This document shows positions 38,516-48,931 of a stretch of 64,000 bases of DNA, in pieces. The stretch is from Blastococcus sp. PRF04-17 (GTDB taxonomy: Bacteria; Actinomycetota; Actinomycetes; Mycobacteriales; Geodermatophilaceae). The notes beneath the pieces are model-generated. The model did no database searches. It had not been told where the DNA came from and saw only the letters and a list, made by a program, of their open reading frames with translations. Numbering within the stretch: position 1 is the first letter of the stretch; the number at the start of each line of letters is the position of its first letter. The stretch is taken from contig NZ_CP095412.1 in the NCBI RefSeq assembly GCF_023016265.1, positions 3,844,001-3,908,000 on the forward strand, read 5' to 3'. The position numbers were made by a program, and so were the translations under genes.

Positions 38516-40132
38516 ACAGGCCGAGCGCCGCCGACATCTCCGTGCGCAGCTGGTCGAGCTCGTCCTCACCGCGTCCGCGGGCGGCGATCAGCCCGGCGTC
38601 GTCGTGCACGGGCACCACCGTCTCCAGGTACGCCTTGAGCTTCGGCTCCGTACCGCTGGGCCGCACGATCACCCGGACGCCGTCCCCGAGCAGGCGCACC
38701 GCGTCCACCGGCGGGCTCTCCAGGGCCAGGTCGGCGAACGCCACGCTGCGGCCGAGCAGCGCAGCCGGGGGGCTGACCGCAGTCGGGCCATCGCGTCGGA
38801 GATGAGGGTGAGGTCCTCGACGCGCACCGACAGCTGCCCGGTCACGAACAGCCCGTGCTCGCGCGCCAGGTCGTCCAGCCGGTCGAGCAGCGTGCGGCCG
38901 GACGCCTTCAGTTCGGCGGCCAGCAGCGCGACCGCCAGTGCCGCGGAGATGCCGTCCTTGTCGCGCACCACCGACGGCGCCACCGAGTACCCCAGCGCCT
39001 CCTCGTAGCCGTAGACGAGCGGCGCGGAGGCCGAGCCGGCCCGCATGATCCACTTGAACCCGGTCGGGGTCTCCTCCGACGGCACGCCGTGCGCCTGCGC
39101 CACCACGTGCATCAGGGACCCGCTGACCAGCGACGATGCATAGGTTCCGCGCACACCTCGGCGCAGCAGCCAGTCCGCCAGCAGGGCGCCGACCTCGTCA
39201 CCGGTCAGCTGGCGCCCGCCGCACACCACCGAGCACCGGTCGGCGTCGGGGTCCTCGGCGATCGCGACGTCCGCCCCGACCCGCGCGGCCAGCGCGGTGA
39301 GCAGGTCGACCGCGCCCGGCTCCTCCGGATTGGGGAAGGCCACCGTCGGGAACGCCGGGTCCGGCCGGTCCTGCTCGGGTACCGACACCGGCTCGGCGAG
39401 CCCGGCGGCGGCGAACACCGCGCGCGTCGTCTCCGCGCCGACTCCGTGCATCGCGGTGTATGCCACCACCAGATCGCCGCGGGAGGGCACGCGTGCGGGC
39501 TCGAGCGCGGCCACCACGGCGGCCACGTAGTCGGCCTCGACGTCGTCCCCGAGGGTCAGCCAGTCGTCGGCGAGCGGGACCTCGCGTGCCGGGCCGACGG
39601 CCGCGATCGCGGCCTCGATCTCGCGGTCGGCCGGCGGCACGAGCTGGGCGCCGTCCCCGAGGTACACCTTGTAGCCGTTGTCGTCGGGCGGGTTGTGGCT
39701 CGCGGTCACCATGACCCCGGCGACGCAGCCCAGGTGCCGCACGGCGAACGACAGCACCGGCGTGGGCAACGCCGTGGGCAGCACCTGCACCGCGAAACCG
39801 GCGGCGGTCAGCACCGCCGCCGAGACGTGCGCGAACTCGTCGGACCGCCGGCGCGCGTCGAAGCCGATGACGATGCCGCCACCGGCAGACCCGGAGGCGG
39901 TCAGCCAGGCGCCCAGCCCCGCGGCCGCCCGGGTGACCACGGCGGCGTTCATGCCCGCCGGCCCGGCGCGCAGAGGCCCGCGCAGTCCCGCCGTCCCGAA
40001 GGTCAGCGGGCCGGCGAACCGCCGCTCCAGCTCGGCGGTGTCGCCGGCGGAGACGAGGGCGAGGATCTCCGCCCGGTCGCCCTCGTGCGGGTCGGCCTCG
40101 GCCCACAGGCGGGCGGCCTCGGCGACGCTCAC
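38514..40132 (-). pseudogene. pmmB: Phosphohexomutase/phosphopentomutase-type mutase PmmB, one-base frameshift
   Basis: Alpha-D-phosphohexomutase superfamily. The phosphoserine loop TASHNPPDDNGYKVY, metal loop EDPDADRCSV and sugar-binding GYEEALGYSV are in the main frame. The phosphate-binding VRPSGTEPKLKAYLE is in another frame. One C is missing (plus-strand G run 38767-38772). Restoring it gives 539 aa, matching the PmmB/PGM2-like class. PGM2-like mutases can act on pentose-1-phosphates, which would fit its place behind the nucleoside phosphorylase. GTG 40132 overlaps the epimerase stop. Confidence 0.88.
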
Positions 40133-40959
40133 AGCCGCCCCCCGGCCGCCTCGACGTTCTCGGCGTCGAAGTCCGGCAGCGTGTACTGGCCGCCGACCCG
40201 CGCGTGCACCGGATCGGCCGGGTCGGGCTCGCCCTCGGCCTCCAGCAGCGCCTCGGCGTACACCTCGGCGTCGTCCTGGGGGTCGTAGCCGAGCGCGCGG
40301 GCGGCGCTGAGGTCCCACCAGTTGCGGGTGTTGGCCGAGACGCCCCAGACGACGGCGAACCCCGGGTCGGGAGCTCGCAGCGCGGCGTCGACCAGGGACA
40401 CGGTGTCGGCAGGGGAGAGCCAGGTGGCGAGCATCCGGACGGTCGTCGGCTCGGGGAACGCGCTGCCGATGCGCAGGCACACGACGTCCATGCCGTAGCG
40501 GTCCGCGTACAGCGAACCGAGAGCCTCCATGGTCACCTTGGCGACGCCGTAGTAGGTGTCGGGCCGGGGCGGCGCGTCGACCTCCCGGAGCGGTCCCGCC
40601 GTCGGGCGCGGGGTGAACCCGGTGGCGTGGTTGCTGCTGGCCAGCACCACCCGCCGCACGCCCGCCCGGCGGGCGGCCTCCACCACGCAGTAGGTGCCCT
40701 CGATGTTGGCGTGGCTGATCGCCGGCCAGGTGGATTCGCCCACGACGCCGGCCAGGTGCACCACCGCGTCGACGCCGTCCATCGCGTCGGCCATGGCGGC
40801 CAGGTCGGTGACGTCGGCGACCACCTGTTCCTCTCCCGGGCGCTCGTCCGGCACCGGGACGACGTCGAGGCAGCGCACCGCCCAGCCACGCTCGGGCAGT
40901 CCGCCGCGCAGGACGGTGCCGATCCGCCCGGCCGCACCGGTCACCAGCACCGAACTCAC
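40129..40959 (-). CDS. NAD-dependent epimerase/dehydratase, uronate dehydrogenase-like
   Basis: 276-aa [17 protein letters not shown] nucleotide motif, [42 protein letters not shown] and the catalytic YYGVAKV (YxxxK). These follow uronate dehydrogenases (hexuronate to aldarolactone), but sugar specificity cannot be read from sequence. It overlaps both neighbours by GTGA, so it is tightly coupled to a nucleoside phosphorylase and a sugar-phosphate mutase, which may hint at a pentose or uronate role. Confidence 0.83.
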   Translation of the reverse strand: MSSVLVTGAAGRIGTVLRGGLPERGWAVRCLDVVPVPDERPGEEQVVADVTDLAAMADAMDGVDAVVHLAGVVGESTWPAISHANIEGTYCVVEAARRAGVRRVVLASSNHATGFTPRPTAGPLREVDAPPRPDTYYGVAKVTMEALGSLYADRYGMDVVCLRIGSAFPEPTTVRMLATWLSPADTVSLVDAALRAPDPGFAVVWGVSANTRNWWDLSAARALGYDPQDDAEVYAEALLEAEGEPDPADPVHARVGGQYTLPDFDAENVEAAGGRL

Positions 40960-41765
40960 GGGAGCCGCCGGACGAACTCGACGAGGAACTGCCCGAGCCG
41001 GCCGGCCGCCGCCCTGCCGGCCGCCAGCACCTCCTCGTGGTCCAGCTTCTCGCCGGTGATGCCGGCCGCCGCGTTGGTCACCATCGACAGCCCGAAGATC
41101 TCCAGGCCGGCGGCGCGGGCGGCGATCGCCTCCAGCGCGGTCGACATGCCCACCAGGTCGGCGCCCAGCGTCCGCAGCATCCGGATCTCGGCCGGCGTCT
41201 CGTAGTGCGGGCCGGGCAGCGCCGCGTAGACGCCCTCGCTCAGAGCCGGGTCGATCTCCCGGGCCAGCGAGCGCAGCCGGGCCGAGTACAGGTCGGTGAG
41301 GTCGACGAAGTCGGCGCCGACCAGCGGCGACCGGGCCGTGAGGTTGAGGTGGTCGCTGATGATCACGGCCTGCCCGACCCGGTGGTCGGGGGCCAGCCCG
41401 CCCGCCGCGTTGGTGAGGACGACGGTCCGCACGCCCGCCGCGGCCGCGGTGCGCACGCCGTGCACGACCGGGTCGACGCCCCGACCCTCGTAGTAGTGCG
41501 TGCGGCCGAGGAACAGCAGCACCCGTCGCTCGCCCACCCGCACCGAGCGCACCTCGCCGCCGTGCCCCACGGCGGTCGGGGCGGCGAAGCCGGGCAGGTC
41601 GCCGATCGACACGGAGGCCTCCGCGGTGCCGAAGGCGTCGGCGGCCGGCGCCCAGCCGGAGCCCATCACGACCGCCACCTCGTGCGGGCCGCCGAACGCG
41701 GCGGTCAGGTCACCGGCCGCGAGAGAGGCGAGGGTCTGGGCATCGGGTCCGGAAGGCTGGCTCAC
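40956..41765 (-). CDS. punA: Purine-nucleoside phosphorylase (trimeric type)
   Basis: Phosphorolysis of inosine and guanosine to base plus ribose-1-phosphate. The 269-aa protein has [24 protein letters not shown] (phosphate/ribose contact GRxHxYEG), [28 protein letters not shown] and [10 protein letters not shown]. The orthologue in M. tuberculosis is called deoD although it is not the E. coli hexameric type. GTG 41765 is supported by a -10 box 6 bases upstream. It heads a three-gene operon. Confidence 0.95.
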   Translation of the reverse strand: MSQPSGPDAQTLASLAAGDLTAAFGGPHEVAVVMGSGWAPAADAFGTAEASVSIGDLPGFAAPTAVGHGGEVRSVRVGERRVLLFLGRTHYYEGRGVDPVVHGVRTAAAAGVRTVVLTNAAGGLAPDHRVGQAVIISDHLNLTARSPLVGADFVDLTDLYSARLRSLAREIDPALSEGVYAALPGPHYETPAEIRMLRTLGADLVGMSTALEAIAARAAGLEIFGLSMVTNAAAGITGEKLDHEEVLAAGRAAAGRLGQFLVEFVRRLP

Positions 41766-41771
41766 GCGGGG

Positions 41772-41777
41772 ACGCTA
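41772..41777 (-). promoter_or_regulatory. -10 box of the PNP operon (leaderless)
   Basis: Reads TAGCGT on the minus strand, 6 bases before the GTG start. Confidence 0.55.
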
Positions 41778-41880
41778 ACGCAGCGGCTCACGAGGAAGCC
41801 GGGGGCACATGCGTCCCAGTGGTTCGCGCGGCGGGCGTGTCCGCGACCAGGGCCGGACCGGGCGCCCGCACCCTGGCCCC

Positions 41881-43380
41881 GTGCAGCGCATCGAGATCGA
41901 CGGCGTTCCGTTCTTCACGACCCCCGGCCCCGCACGGGCGACCGCGGCCCTCGTCTTCGGAGTGGGCCTGCGGGACGAGACCTTCGCGACCCAGGGCATC
42001 ACGCATCTCATCGAGCACCTGGTGATGGGCACGCTGCCCAAGTCGCACCTGGAGTCCAACGCCACCGTCGACGTCGAGTCGACGATCTTCTACGCGACCG
42101 GCCGCCCGGCCGCCGTGGCCGCCTTCCTCGAGGGCGTCTGCGCCGCGCTGGCGGACCCGCCTTTCGACCGGATGGACAAGGAGATCGGCGTCCTCCAGGC
42201 GGAGAACTGCACCGGCTCGCACCCCACGGCGTCAGCCCTGTGGGCGGCCCGGTTCCGGCTGAACGGCCCCGGCCTGGCCATGGCGGGCGGCGGGGTGCCC
42301 GAGTGGCTCACCGAGGAAGCGGTCCGCGCGCATGCCCGGAAGTGGTTCGTCCGGGACAACGCGGCCGCCATGTGGCACGGCGACCGCCCGGAGCAGCTGC
42401 GGCTCGTGCTGCCCGAGGGGCCACGGCCCAGCCGCCCGCACCCGCCCGTCCGCGTGCAGACCGGGCCCCTCTGGATGCAGGGACCGGCCGCCGGTGCCGG
42501 TCTGCTGCTCAGGGTCTCCGACCCCGCGGACGCCGCGACCGGGGTCGGCGTCGACGTGCTCGCCGAGCGGATGCGCGACGTGGCCCGCAAGGAGCGCGGT
42601 CTGAGCTACCACGCGGACCTCGAGATCGTCGACATCGCCCCCGCGCACCGCGAGGTCGCCGTCGTCGTCGACGCCCGGGAGGGGCAGGAGGCAGCCGTCG
42701 CGCAACTGCTCTGGGAGCAGTATCTGGACCTCTGCGAGCACGGCCCGTCGCCGGCCGAGCTCGAGCACGCCGTCGACGGCTTCGCCGAGCACCTGGACAG
42801 CGGGGACGACGTCGCCCTCTCCGACCTGAGCCGCGCAGCGTTCACCGAGGTCTTCGACCTGCCGTTCCGGCCCGCCGCCGACGGGGCGCAGCGGTGGCGC
42901 GCGGTGACGCCCGGGCAGGTGGCGGCCGCGCTGCGCACCTGCCGGCCGGACGCGATCCTCATGGTCCCCGAGCAGGTCGACCCGGGCCCGCTGCCCGGCG
43001 GCATCGAGCGCGGGTACCTCTGCAGCCCCGTGACCGAGCTGCCCTCGGGAACGGTCTTCCGGCCCTCGCTGCTCGCCCGCGCCCTGCACAAGGCGGCCCG
43101 GCTCACCCTGGTCGTCAACGAGGCCGGCCTCGCCCACCGGGACGCCGACGGCGACGGGCACTTCATCCCCTGGCCCGAGGTGGAGGCCGCGGTGCCGGCG
43201 ATCCAGGGGTACGGAGTCTTCGTCGTCGGCCGCAACCTGTGCGGCATCGACGTCCACGAGGACGTGTACGGCCGCCGGGCGGTGGACGCGGTCCGCGCGC
43301 AGCTGCCGCCGCACGTCTTCGTCCAGGTCCCGCCGCAGCGCGCGGACTCCGCGCAACCGGAGGCGGCGGGAGCGCGCTGA
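41881..43380 (+). CDS. M16-family metallopeptidase-like protein with a C-terminal extra domain
   Basis: 499 aa. The N-terminal lobe has the inverted zinc motif HxxEH (THLIEHLVMG, residues 42-46) and downstream glutamates (KEIGVLQAE, residues 100-108) as third-ligand candidates. A second, inactive-type M16 lobe follows to about residue 385. The last ~105 residues (from PSGTVFRPSLLARALH through LTLVVNEAGLAHRDADGDGH) look like a beta-rich PH/YcxB-type domain, which is not usual for ~430-aa M16B peptidases. No signal peptide, so cytosolic. GTG 41881 is the start. Peptidase activity is inferred. Confidence 0.78.
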   Translation: MQRIEIDGVPFFTTPGPARATAALVFGVGLRDETFATQGITHLIEHLVMGTLPKSHLESNATVDVESTIFYATGRPAAVAAFLEGVCAALADPPFDRMDKEIGVLQAENCTGSHPTASALWAARFRLNGPGLAMAGGGVPEWLTEEAVRAHARKWFVRDNAAAMWHGDRPEQLRLVLPEGPRPSRPHPPVRVQTGPLWMQGPAAGAGLLLRVSDPADAATGVGVDVLAERMRDVARKERGLSYHADLEIVDIAPAHREVAVVVDAREGQEAAVAQLLWEQYLDLCEHGPSPAELEHAVDGFAEHLDSGDDVALSDLSRAAFTEVFDLPFRPAADGAQRWRAVTPGQVAAALRTCRPDAILMVPEQVDPGPLPGGIERGYLCSPVTELPSGTVFRPSLLARALHKAARLTLVVNEAGLAHRDADGDGHFIPWPEVEAAVPAIQGYGVFVVGRNLCGIDVHEDVYGRRAVDAVRAQLPPHVFVQVPPQRADSAQPEAAGAR

Positions 43381-43403
43381 CCGACCGGAGGCAGGATCGC
43401 GGC

Positions 43404-43943
43404 ATGACGTCCTCCCTCTCCGGCCCGCGGGTCCGCCTGCGGCCGTGGCGCCCGGACGACGCGGACGCGGTGTTCGCCGCCTGCCAGGACCCCGAGATCC
43501 AGCGCTGGACGGAGGTGCCCGTGCCGTACCTGCGCGAGCACGCCGTGGCGTTCGTGGGCGAGCTGGCGGAAGCCACGCAGGCGGCCGGCGGGACACAGTT
43601 CGCCGTCGATACGCGCGACGGGAGGGAACTCGTCGGTGCGATGACGCTCTTCCCGCCGCGGGACGGCGTCGGGGTCGCCGGCTACTGGACCGTCGCGAGG
43701 CACCGCGGGCGAGGGCTCACGGCGGAGGCGCTGCGCGTGCTGACCGCGTGGGCCCTGGACGACCTGGGCCTGCGCCGCATCGAGCTGGTCGCCGACCCCG
43801 CCAACACCGGCTCGTGCCGGGTCGCCGAGTCCGCCGGTTACCGGGCCGAGGGCGTGCTCCGCCAGCGGTCGGTCCACCGCGGCCGGCCGGTCGACGACGT
43901 CATGTACGCCCAGCTGGCGGAGGACCCGCGACCCGTTCCCTGA
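43404..43943 (+). CDS. GNAT-family N-acetyltransferase (RimJ/RimL-like)
   Basis: 179-aa acetyltransferase: VRLRPWRPDDADAVFAACQD start, acetyl-CoA loop with ARHRGRGLTAEALRVLTAWA, and DPANTGSCRVAESAGYRAEGVLRQR, typical of ribosomal-protein/small-molecule GNATs. Target unknown. ATG 43404 lies 23 bases behind the M16 gene. Confidence 0.88.
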   Translation: MTSSLSGPRVRLRPWRPDDADAVFAACQDPEIQRWTEVPVPYLREHAVAFVGELAEATQAAGGTQFAVDTRDGRELVGAMTLFPPRDGVGVAGYWTVARHRGRGLTAEALRVLTAWALDDLGLRRIELVADPANTGSCRVAESAGYRAEGVLRQRSVHRGRPVDDVMYAQLAEDPRPVP

Positions 43944-43984
43944 GCGCCGTGCGCCAGGGACCGCTACGGCCGACCGGTCGGGCC

Positions 43985-43990
43985 TACCGT
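43985..43990 (+). promoter_or_regulatory. -10 box of the BTAD-STAND gene (leaderless)
   Basis: TACCGT, 7 bases before ATG 43998, with no ribosome site. Confidence 0.6.
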
Positions 43991-43997
43991 CTGTCCC

Positions 43998-46900
43998 ATG
44001 CGCATCGCGGTCCTCGGACCGCTGGAGGTGACCGACGACGGGTCACCCGTCGCGGTGCCCGGCGGCAAGGAGCGGCTGCTCCTCGCCGTCCTGACCGCGC
44101 ACGCGCCGTCGGTGGTCAGCGCCGACCGGCTGGTCGACGCGCTCTGGGACGGGGACGCGCCCCCGTCGGCGCGCAAGTCGCTGCAGGCCCACGTGGTCCG
44201 GCTGCGCAGCGCGCTCGAGCCCGGGCGCCCGCGCGGGTCGAGCGGGCGGCACGTCGTCCGCCGGGGGCCGGCTACGCCCTCGCCGTGGAGAGGGACGACG
44301 TCGACTGGATGCTGCTGACCGACGCGGCGGCCCGGGGGCGGGCGCAGCTGGCCTCCGGGGACGCCGCCGCGGCCGAGCGCACGCTGGCCGGTGCGCTGGA
44401 GCTCTGGCGTGGGGAGCCCTACGCCGACTGGCCCGATGCCGCCTTCGCCGCCGCGGAACGCCGGCGGCTCGACGAGGTCCGGTCCACCGCCCTCGCGGCG
44501 TTGATGGAGGCCCGGATCGCCCTCGGCCGGCACGACGAGGCGATCGCCGACCTGGAACGCGCCGTCTTCGTGGAGCCGCTGCGCGAGGACTGGTGGCGGC
44601 TGCTCATGCTCGCCCTCTACCGGGCGGGCCGGCAGGCCGACGCCCTCGCGACCGCGCGGCGGGCGCGCACCGTGCTGGCCGAGGAGCTGGGCGCCGATCC
44701 CGGCCCTGCCCTCCGGGCGATGGAGTCCGCCGTGCTCGCGCAGGATCCCGCGCTGGACCCCGCGCCGCTCCCGCGGCAAGACGTGCCCGCCGTCGCCGGG
44801 GAGCGGTGCCCGTTCAAGGGTCTGGCCGCCTACCAGGTGGCCGACGCGCCGCTGTTCCAGGGCCGGCGTCGCCTGGTCTCGGCACTGGTCGGCCGGCTGG
44901 TGGACGCCCCCGTCGTGGTCGTCTCGGGGCCCAGTGGGGCGGGCAAGTCCTCCGTCGTCCGGGCGGGGCTGGTTCCCGCCCTCGCCGGCGGCAGCGTGAC
45001 CGGCAGCGAGACCTGGGAGGCCGTCGTGGTCACGCCGGGTCGGACCCCGGTCGACGTCCTCGCCCCGCTCACGGGCGAGGTGCCCCCCTCCGCCCCGGTC
45101 CTGCTCGTCTGCGACCAGCTGGAGGAGCTCTGGGCCCGGGGGTCGACCCGCGCGAGCGCGCGGCCTTCCTCGACACCGTGCTGGGCCTGATGGACGACGG
45201 GATCGTGGTGCGGTGCGTCGCCGCCGTCCGGGGTGACCATGCCGGACGGCTGGCCGAGCACGCGGCCTTCGCCGAGCGGGTGGCGGGCGCGTTCGTGCTG
45301 GTGCCACCGCTGACCGATCCCGAGCTGCGCGAGATCGTCCGCGAACCCGCCCGGACGGTCGGCCTGGACGTCGAACCCGAGCTGCTCGACGCGGTGGTCG
45401 CCGACGTCCTCGGCAGGCCGGGGGCGCTGCCCCTGCTCTCGACGGCGCTGGTCGGCACGTGGGAGCGGCGTCGGGGGAGCACCTTGACGCTCGCCGGCTA
45501 CCTCGAGGCCGGCGGCGTCTCCGGGGCGCTGACCCGGTCGGCCGAGGCGGCGTACGCCGCGCTGGACGAGGAGGCGCGCGCCGACGCCCGTCGGCTGCTC
45601 GTCCGGCTCGCCGACGTGGACGACGGCGGCGCCCTGGTCCGCCGGTCGCTCCCGCTGGCCGAGCTCGCCCTCGACGCCGCTCCGCAGTCCTGGCACCGGG
45701 TGGTGGAGACGTTCGTGGACCGCCGCCTGCTGTCCGTGGACGACGACCACCTCGAGGTCGCGCACGAGGCCCTGCTGACCGGCTGGCCCCGCCTGGCCCG
45801 GTGGCTGGACGACGACGCCGTGGGCCGTCAGGTGCGCCGCCACCTTGCACCGGTGGTCCTGGACTGGGCGGCTCGCGGCCGCCCGGTGGACGAGCTGTAC
45901 CGCGGGGCGCGGCTGGCCGCGGCCCTCGACTGGGCGGCGCACGACGACGCGCAGCCGACCGCGCTGGAGCGGGAGTTCCTCGCCGCGTCGCAGGAGCGCG
46001 CCGAGGACGAACTGCGGGAGGCGAGGGACCAGGTCGCGCGGGAGCGGCGGGCCCGGCGCCGCACCCGGCGGCTCGCCACCGGGCTCGCCGCGGTCCTCGT
46101 GGTCGCCCTCGTGGCGGCGGTGCTGGCCGTGCGGTACCAGCGGGACGCCGATGCCCGGGCGACGGAGGCCGAGCGCCTCTCGCGGGTCGCCGACGCCAAC
46201 CGCCTGGTGGCGCTCGCCGAGGCCGAGGGATCGGTCGACGTGTCCCTCCTGCTCGGTGCGGAGGCCGTCCGGCTCGCTGGGACGCCCGAGTCCCACGACG
46301 GCCTGCTGAGCACGCTCCTCGACCGTCGCCGCGCGCTCGGGGTGACGACGGTCCGGGACCCGGCTGTCGGCAGCACGTTGGCCGGCAGCACGCTCTACGT
46401 GGACAACGGACGGTCGCTGTCGGCCTGGCGGGTGAGCTCGGGATCCGAACCGGACGAGCCGCCGCGCCCGATCGGCACGTGGGGCCGGTGGGTCGTGGCC
46501 GACGGCTCTCCGACCGACGAGCGCCTGGTCGCTGCCGGCACCGATGTGCACGGCCGGATGTGGGTCCGCCTCCTCGATCCGGACGGGCGGACGACAGTTC
46601 TCCTGGAGCGGGCGGTGGCCGCCGGCCGGCCGCTCGACGTCGCCTTCACCGGCGACGGACAGCGGGTGCTGCTGCTGGCGGCCCGCGAGGCCCCGAGCGG
46701 GGCCGGCTCGTGGTCGGCGACCGAATTCGACCTCGTCGGCGGTGGGCGCCGGGACACCGGGGTCGGCGGCACCCTGCCGGCCGCGGCGGGCTCGCACACG
46801 GCCGACATCAGCGATGACGCCCGCAGCGCGGTGCTCTCCACCGGTGCCGGGACCGCCGCCACGCTCGTCAGCCTCTCGGACGGACGGCAGATACCCCTCC

Positions 46901-48408
46901 AGACGCCGCAGCGCGGCATCGCCGGCACCGGGTTCCGTGCCCTCTCCACCGGGGCCGCGCAGCTGTGGGCCGACGGCGCGGTCACCGTGTACGCCGAGGA
47001 CGGCCGGCCCGTCCAGCAGCCCGCCGTCGGCTCCGAGCCGGTCCGGGACGTCGTCGTCTCACCCGACGGAACGTGGGCGGCCGCAGTGGGCGGCGGCGGG
47101 CGCATCACCGTCTGGAACGTCGACCCGTCGACCGGTCGGTGGACGCCGCGCACGTCGTTCGACGGCCACGACCGGGGAGTGCGCAATGCGGAAGTGGCCG
47201 GTGACGGGCAGCGCCTGGTCACCGTCGGCGAGGACGACCGACTCGTGACCTGGGACGTCACCCCGAGTGGCGCCTTCGGCACGCCGCTCGGTGAGGCGGG
47301 CGATCGGCGGCTCAGCTCGCCGCTGTTCGTCGCCGAGCCGGAGTGGCTCGCCGTCGGGCTCACCCAGCCCGTCGAACAGGACGCGACCGCCCTCTGGCCG
47401 GCCGGCGCGGCAGTCACGTTCTTCGACCTGCGGACCGGTGCGGTCGTCGACACCGTGCCCCTGCGCGAGCTCCATCCCTTGCCGCCGGACGTCGTCACCC
47501 CGATCGACAGCGACCGGCCGGTCCTCTCGATGGCGGTCAGCCCGGACCGCCATCGGATCGCCGTGACGACCGGGCTCACGGTCACGGTCATCGACGCCCG
47601 CAGCCGCGCCGAGGCGAACCGCTTCGACGTGCCCGCAGACGGGCTGAGCACGCGTCGCGGGGACCTCCTTCCGGCAGCTCCGGTGCTCTGCCTGCAGTGG
47701 ACCTCCGACTCGTCGATGCTCGTCCTCGGCACCGGTCGCTACGCCATCAACGAGCCGCTGGGTGCCTTGATCAAGGTGGACCCGTCGACGGGGGAGGAAC
47801 AGGTCCGGGAACCGATCAGCAGCGTGCCCGACGGCATCGCCGCCCATCCGGACGGCCGGAGGATGGTGGTGAGCGACACCCAGGGCGCCGTCCAGCTCTT
47901 CAGACAGCGCGACCTCAGCCTCGACCGGTTCCTGGCGTCGGTCAAAGGCGACTGGGTCACCAGCCTGGACTTCACCGCGGACGGCGCCCGGCTGCTCGTC
48001 GCCGATCGTGCGAGCGGGGTGTCGGTCATCGATCCGGAGACGAGCGAGCGCTCCGTGCACCAGTTCGACTGGTCGCTGCTCCAGGCGGCGTGGCTGCCTG
48101 ACGACCGGACGATCGCCCTGAGCGGCGCCGACGGCTCGGTCCGCCTCTTCGACCCGGTGCGGCGGGAGCTCCTGACGCCGGCGTTCTCGGCCTCCGGGGA
48201 CGGTCAGCCTGCGCACGTCCACCTGTTGGTGACGGCCGACGAAATGGTGGCGTTGAGCGGGGAACGACCCGGACGGCGCTGGCCCCTGGACCCGGAGGCA
48301 TGGGTCCGGGAGGCCTGCGCCGTCGTCGGGCGGGACTTCTCCCGCGCGGAGTGGGAGCGCTACCTGCCCGACCGCCCCTATCGACGGACCTGCACCGACC
48401 TGGGGTAG
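43998..48408 (+). pseudogene. BTAD / STAND NTPase / WD40-like regulator, two one-base frameshifts
   Basis: Three frames join into one 1,470-aa protein. Order: winged-helix OmpR-type DNA-binding domain (VLGPLEVTDDG, SADRLVDALWDG), BTAD helical domain (LELWRGEPYADWPDAAFA, EPLREDWWRLLMLALYRAG), nSTAND NTPase opening CPFKGLAAYQ with P-loop SGPSGAGKSS and Walker B LLVCDQLEELW, a transmembrane helix (GLAAVLVVALVAAVLAV, near residue 700), and a ~700-residue WD40-like propeller part. One base is missing in the G run 44263-44267 and one at about 45135-45142; adding both restores a single frame exactly. Relatives of AfsR act as signal-responsive regulators; this membrane-tethered form is of unknown input. 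Confidence 0.85.
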
Positions 48409-48412
48409 GCGG

Positions 48413-48730
48413 TCAGCAGGGGTAGTGGATCACCGTGTCCTCGTGGAGGAAGTAGCAGCTGTCCCAGCCGGTCGGCTCGATCAGCGAGATGTCCCCGTCG
48501 TCGTCGACCTGGACGAGGACGCTGCGGTACTTGGTGATGAACAGCCGGCTGCCGTCGTGCAGCCCCTCCGGCAGCACGGAGGCGTCGTCGCGCGGCTCGC
48601 TGTCGAACCGGGCGGCGACGGCGGCGCCGTCGTGGTCGGCCGCGACGGCCCAGCCTGCCGTGCCGACGGCGGCGGTGGCGACGGCGAGGACGACGGCTGC
48701 GCGGCGGGAGAACCAGCGGGTGGTGGTCAT
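48413..48730 (-). CDS. Small secreted protein of unknown function
   Basis: 105-aa precursor with an Arg-Arg containing signal (TRWFSRRAAVVLAVATAAVG, ending near AVAADHDG). The mature part of ~75 residues has two Cys near the end (WDSCYFLHEDTVIHYPC), possibly a disulfide. No family recognised. ATG 48730 has AGGAG 9 bases upstream. Convergent with the STAND gene, stops 5 bases apart. Confidence 0.65.
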   Translation of the reverse strand: MTTTRWFSRRAAVVLAVATAAVGTAGWAVAADHDGAAVAARFDSEPRDDASVLPEGLHDGSRLFITKYRSVLVQVDDDGDISLIEPTGWDSCYFLHEDTVIHYPC

Positions 48731-48919
48731 CTCGAGAACTCCTGTGGTGGGGCGCCGTGCGGGTTGCCGGCGGTGACACCAGGACAGACCGGGCCGGTTG
48801 CGAACCGGCCCCGAAGCGGTTGTGGTCCGGTTGCGATCCAGGTGGGGACGGAGGAACCGCACCGTGCACGGCCCCCTGGACGGGTGAATCTCCGGTCGGT
48901 GGGCGACGGTGATCGCTCC

Positions 48920-48925
48920 TAGACT
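48920..48925 (+). promoter_or_regulatory. -10 box of the ligase-M20-mutAB-meaB operon (leaderless)
   Basis: TAGACT, 6 bases before GTG 48932. Probably the only promoter for five overlapping genes. Confidence 0.6.
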
Positions 48926-48931
48926 TCCGAC

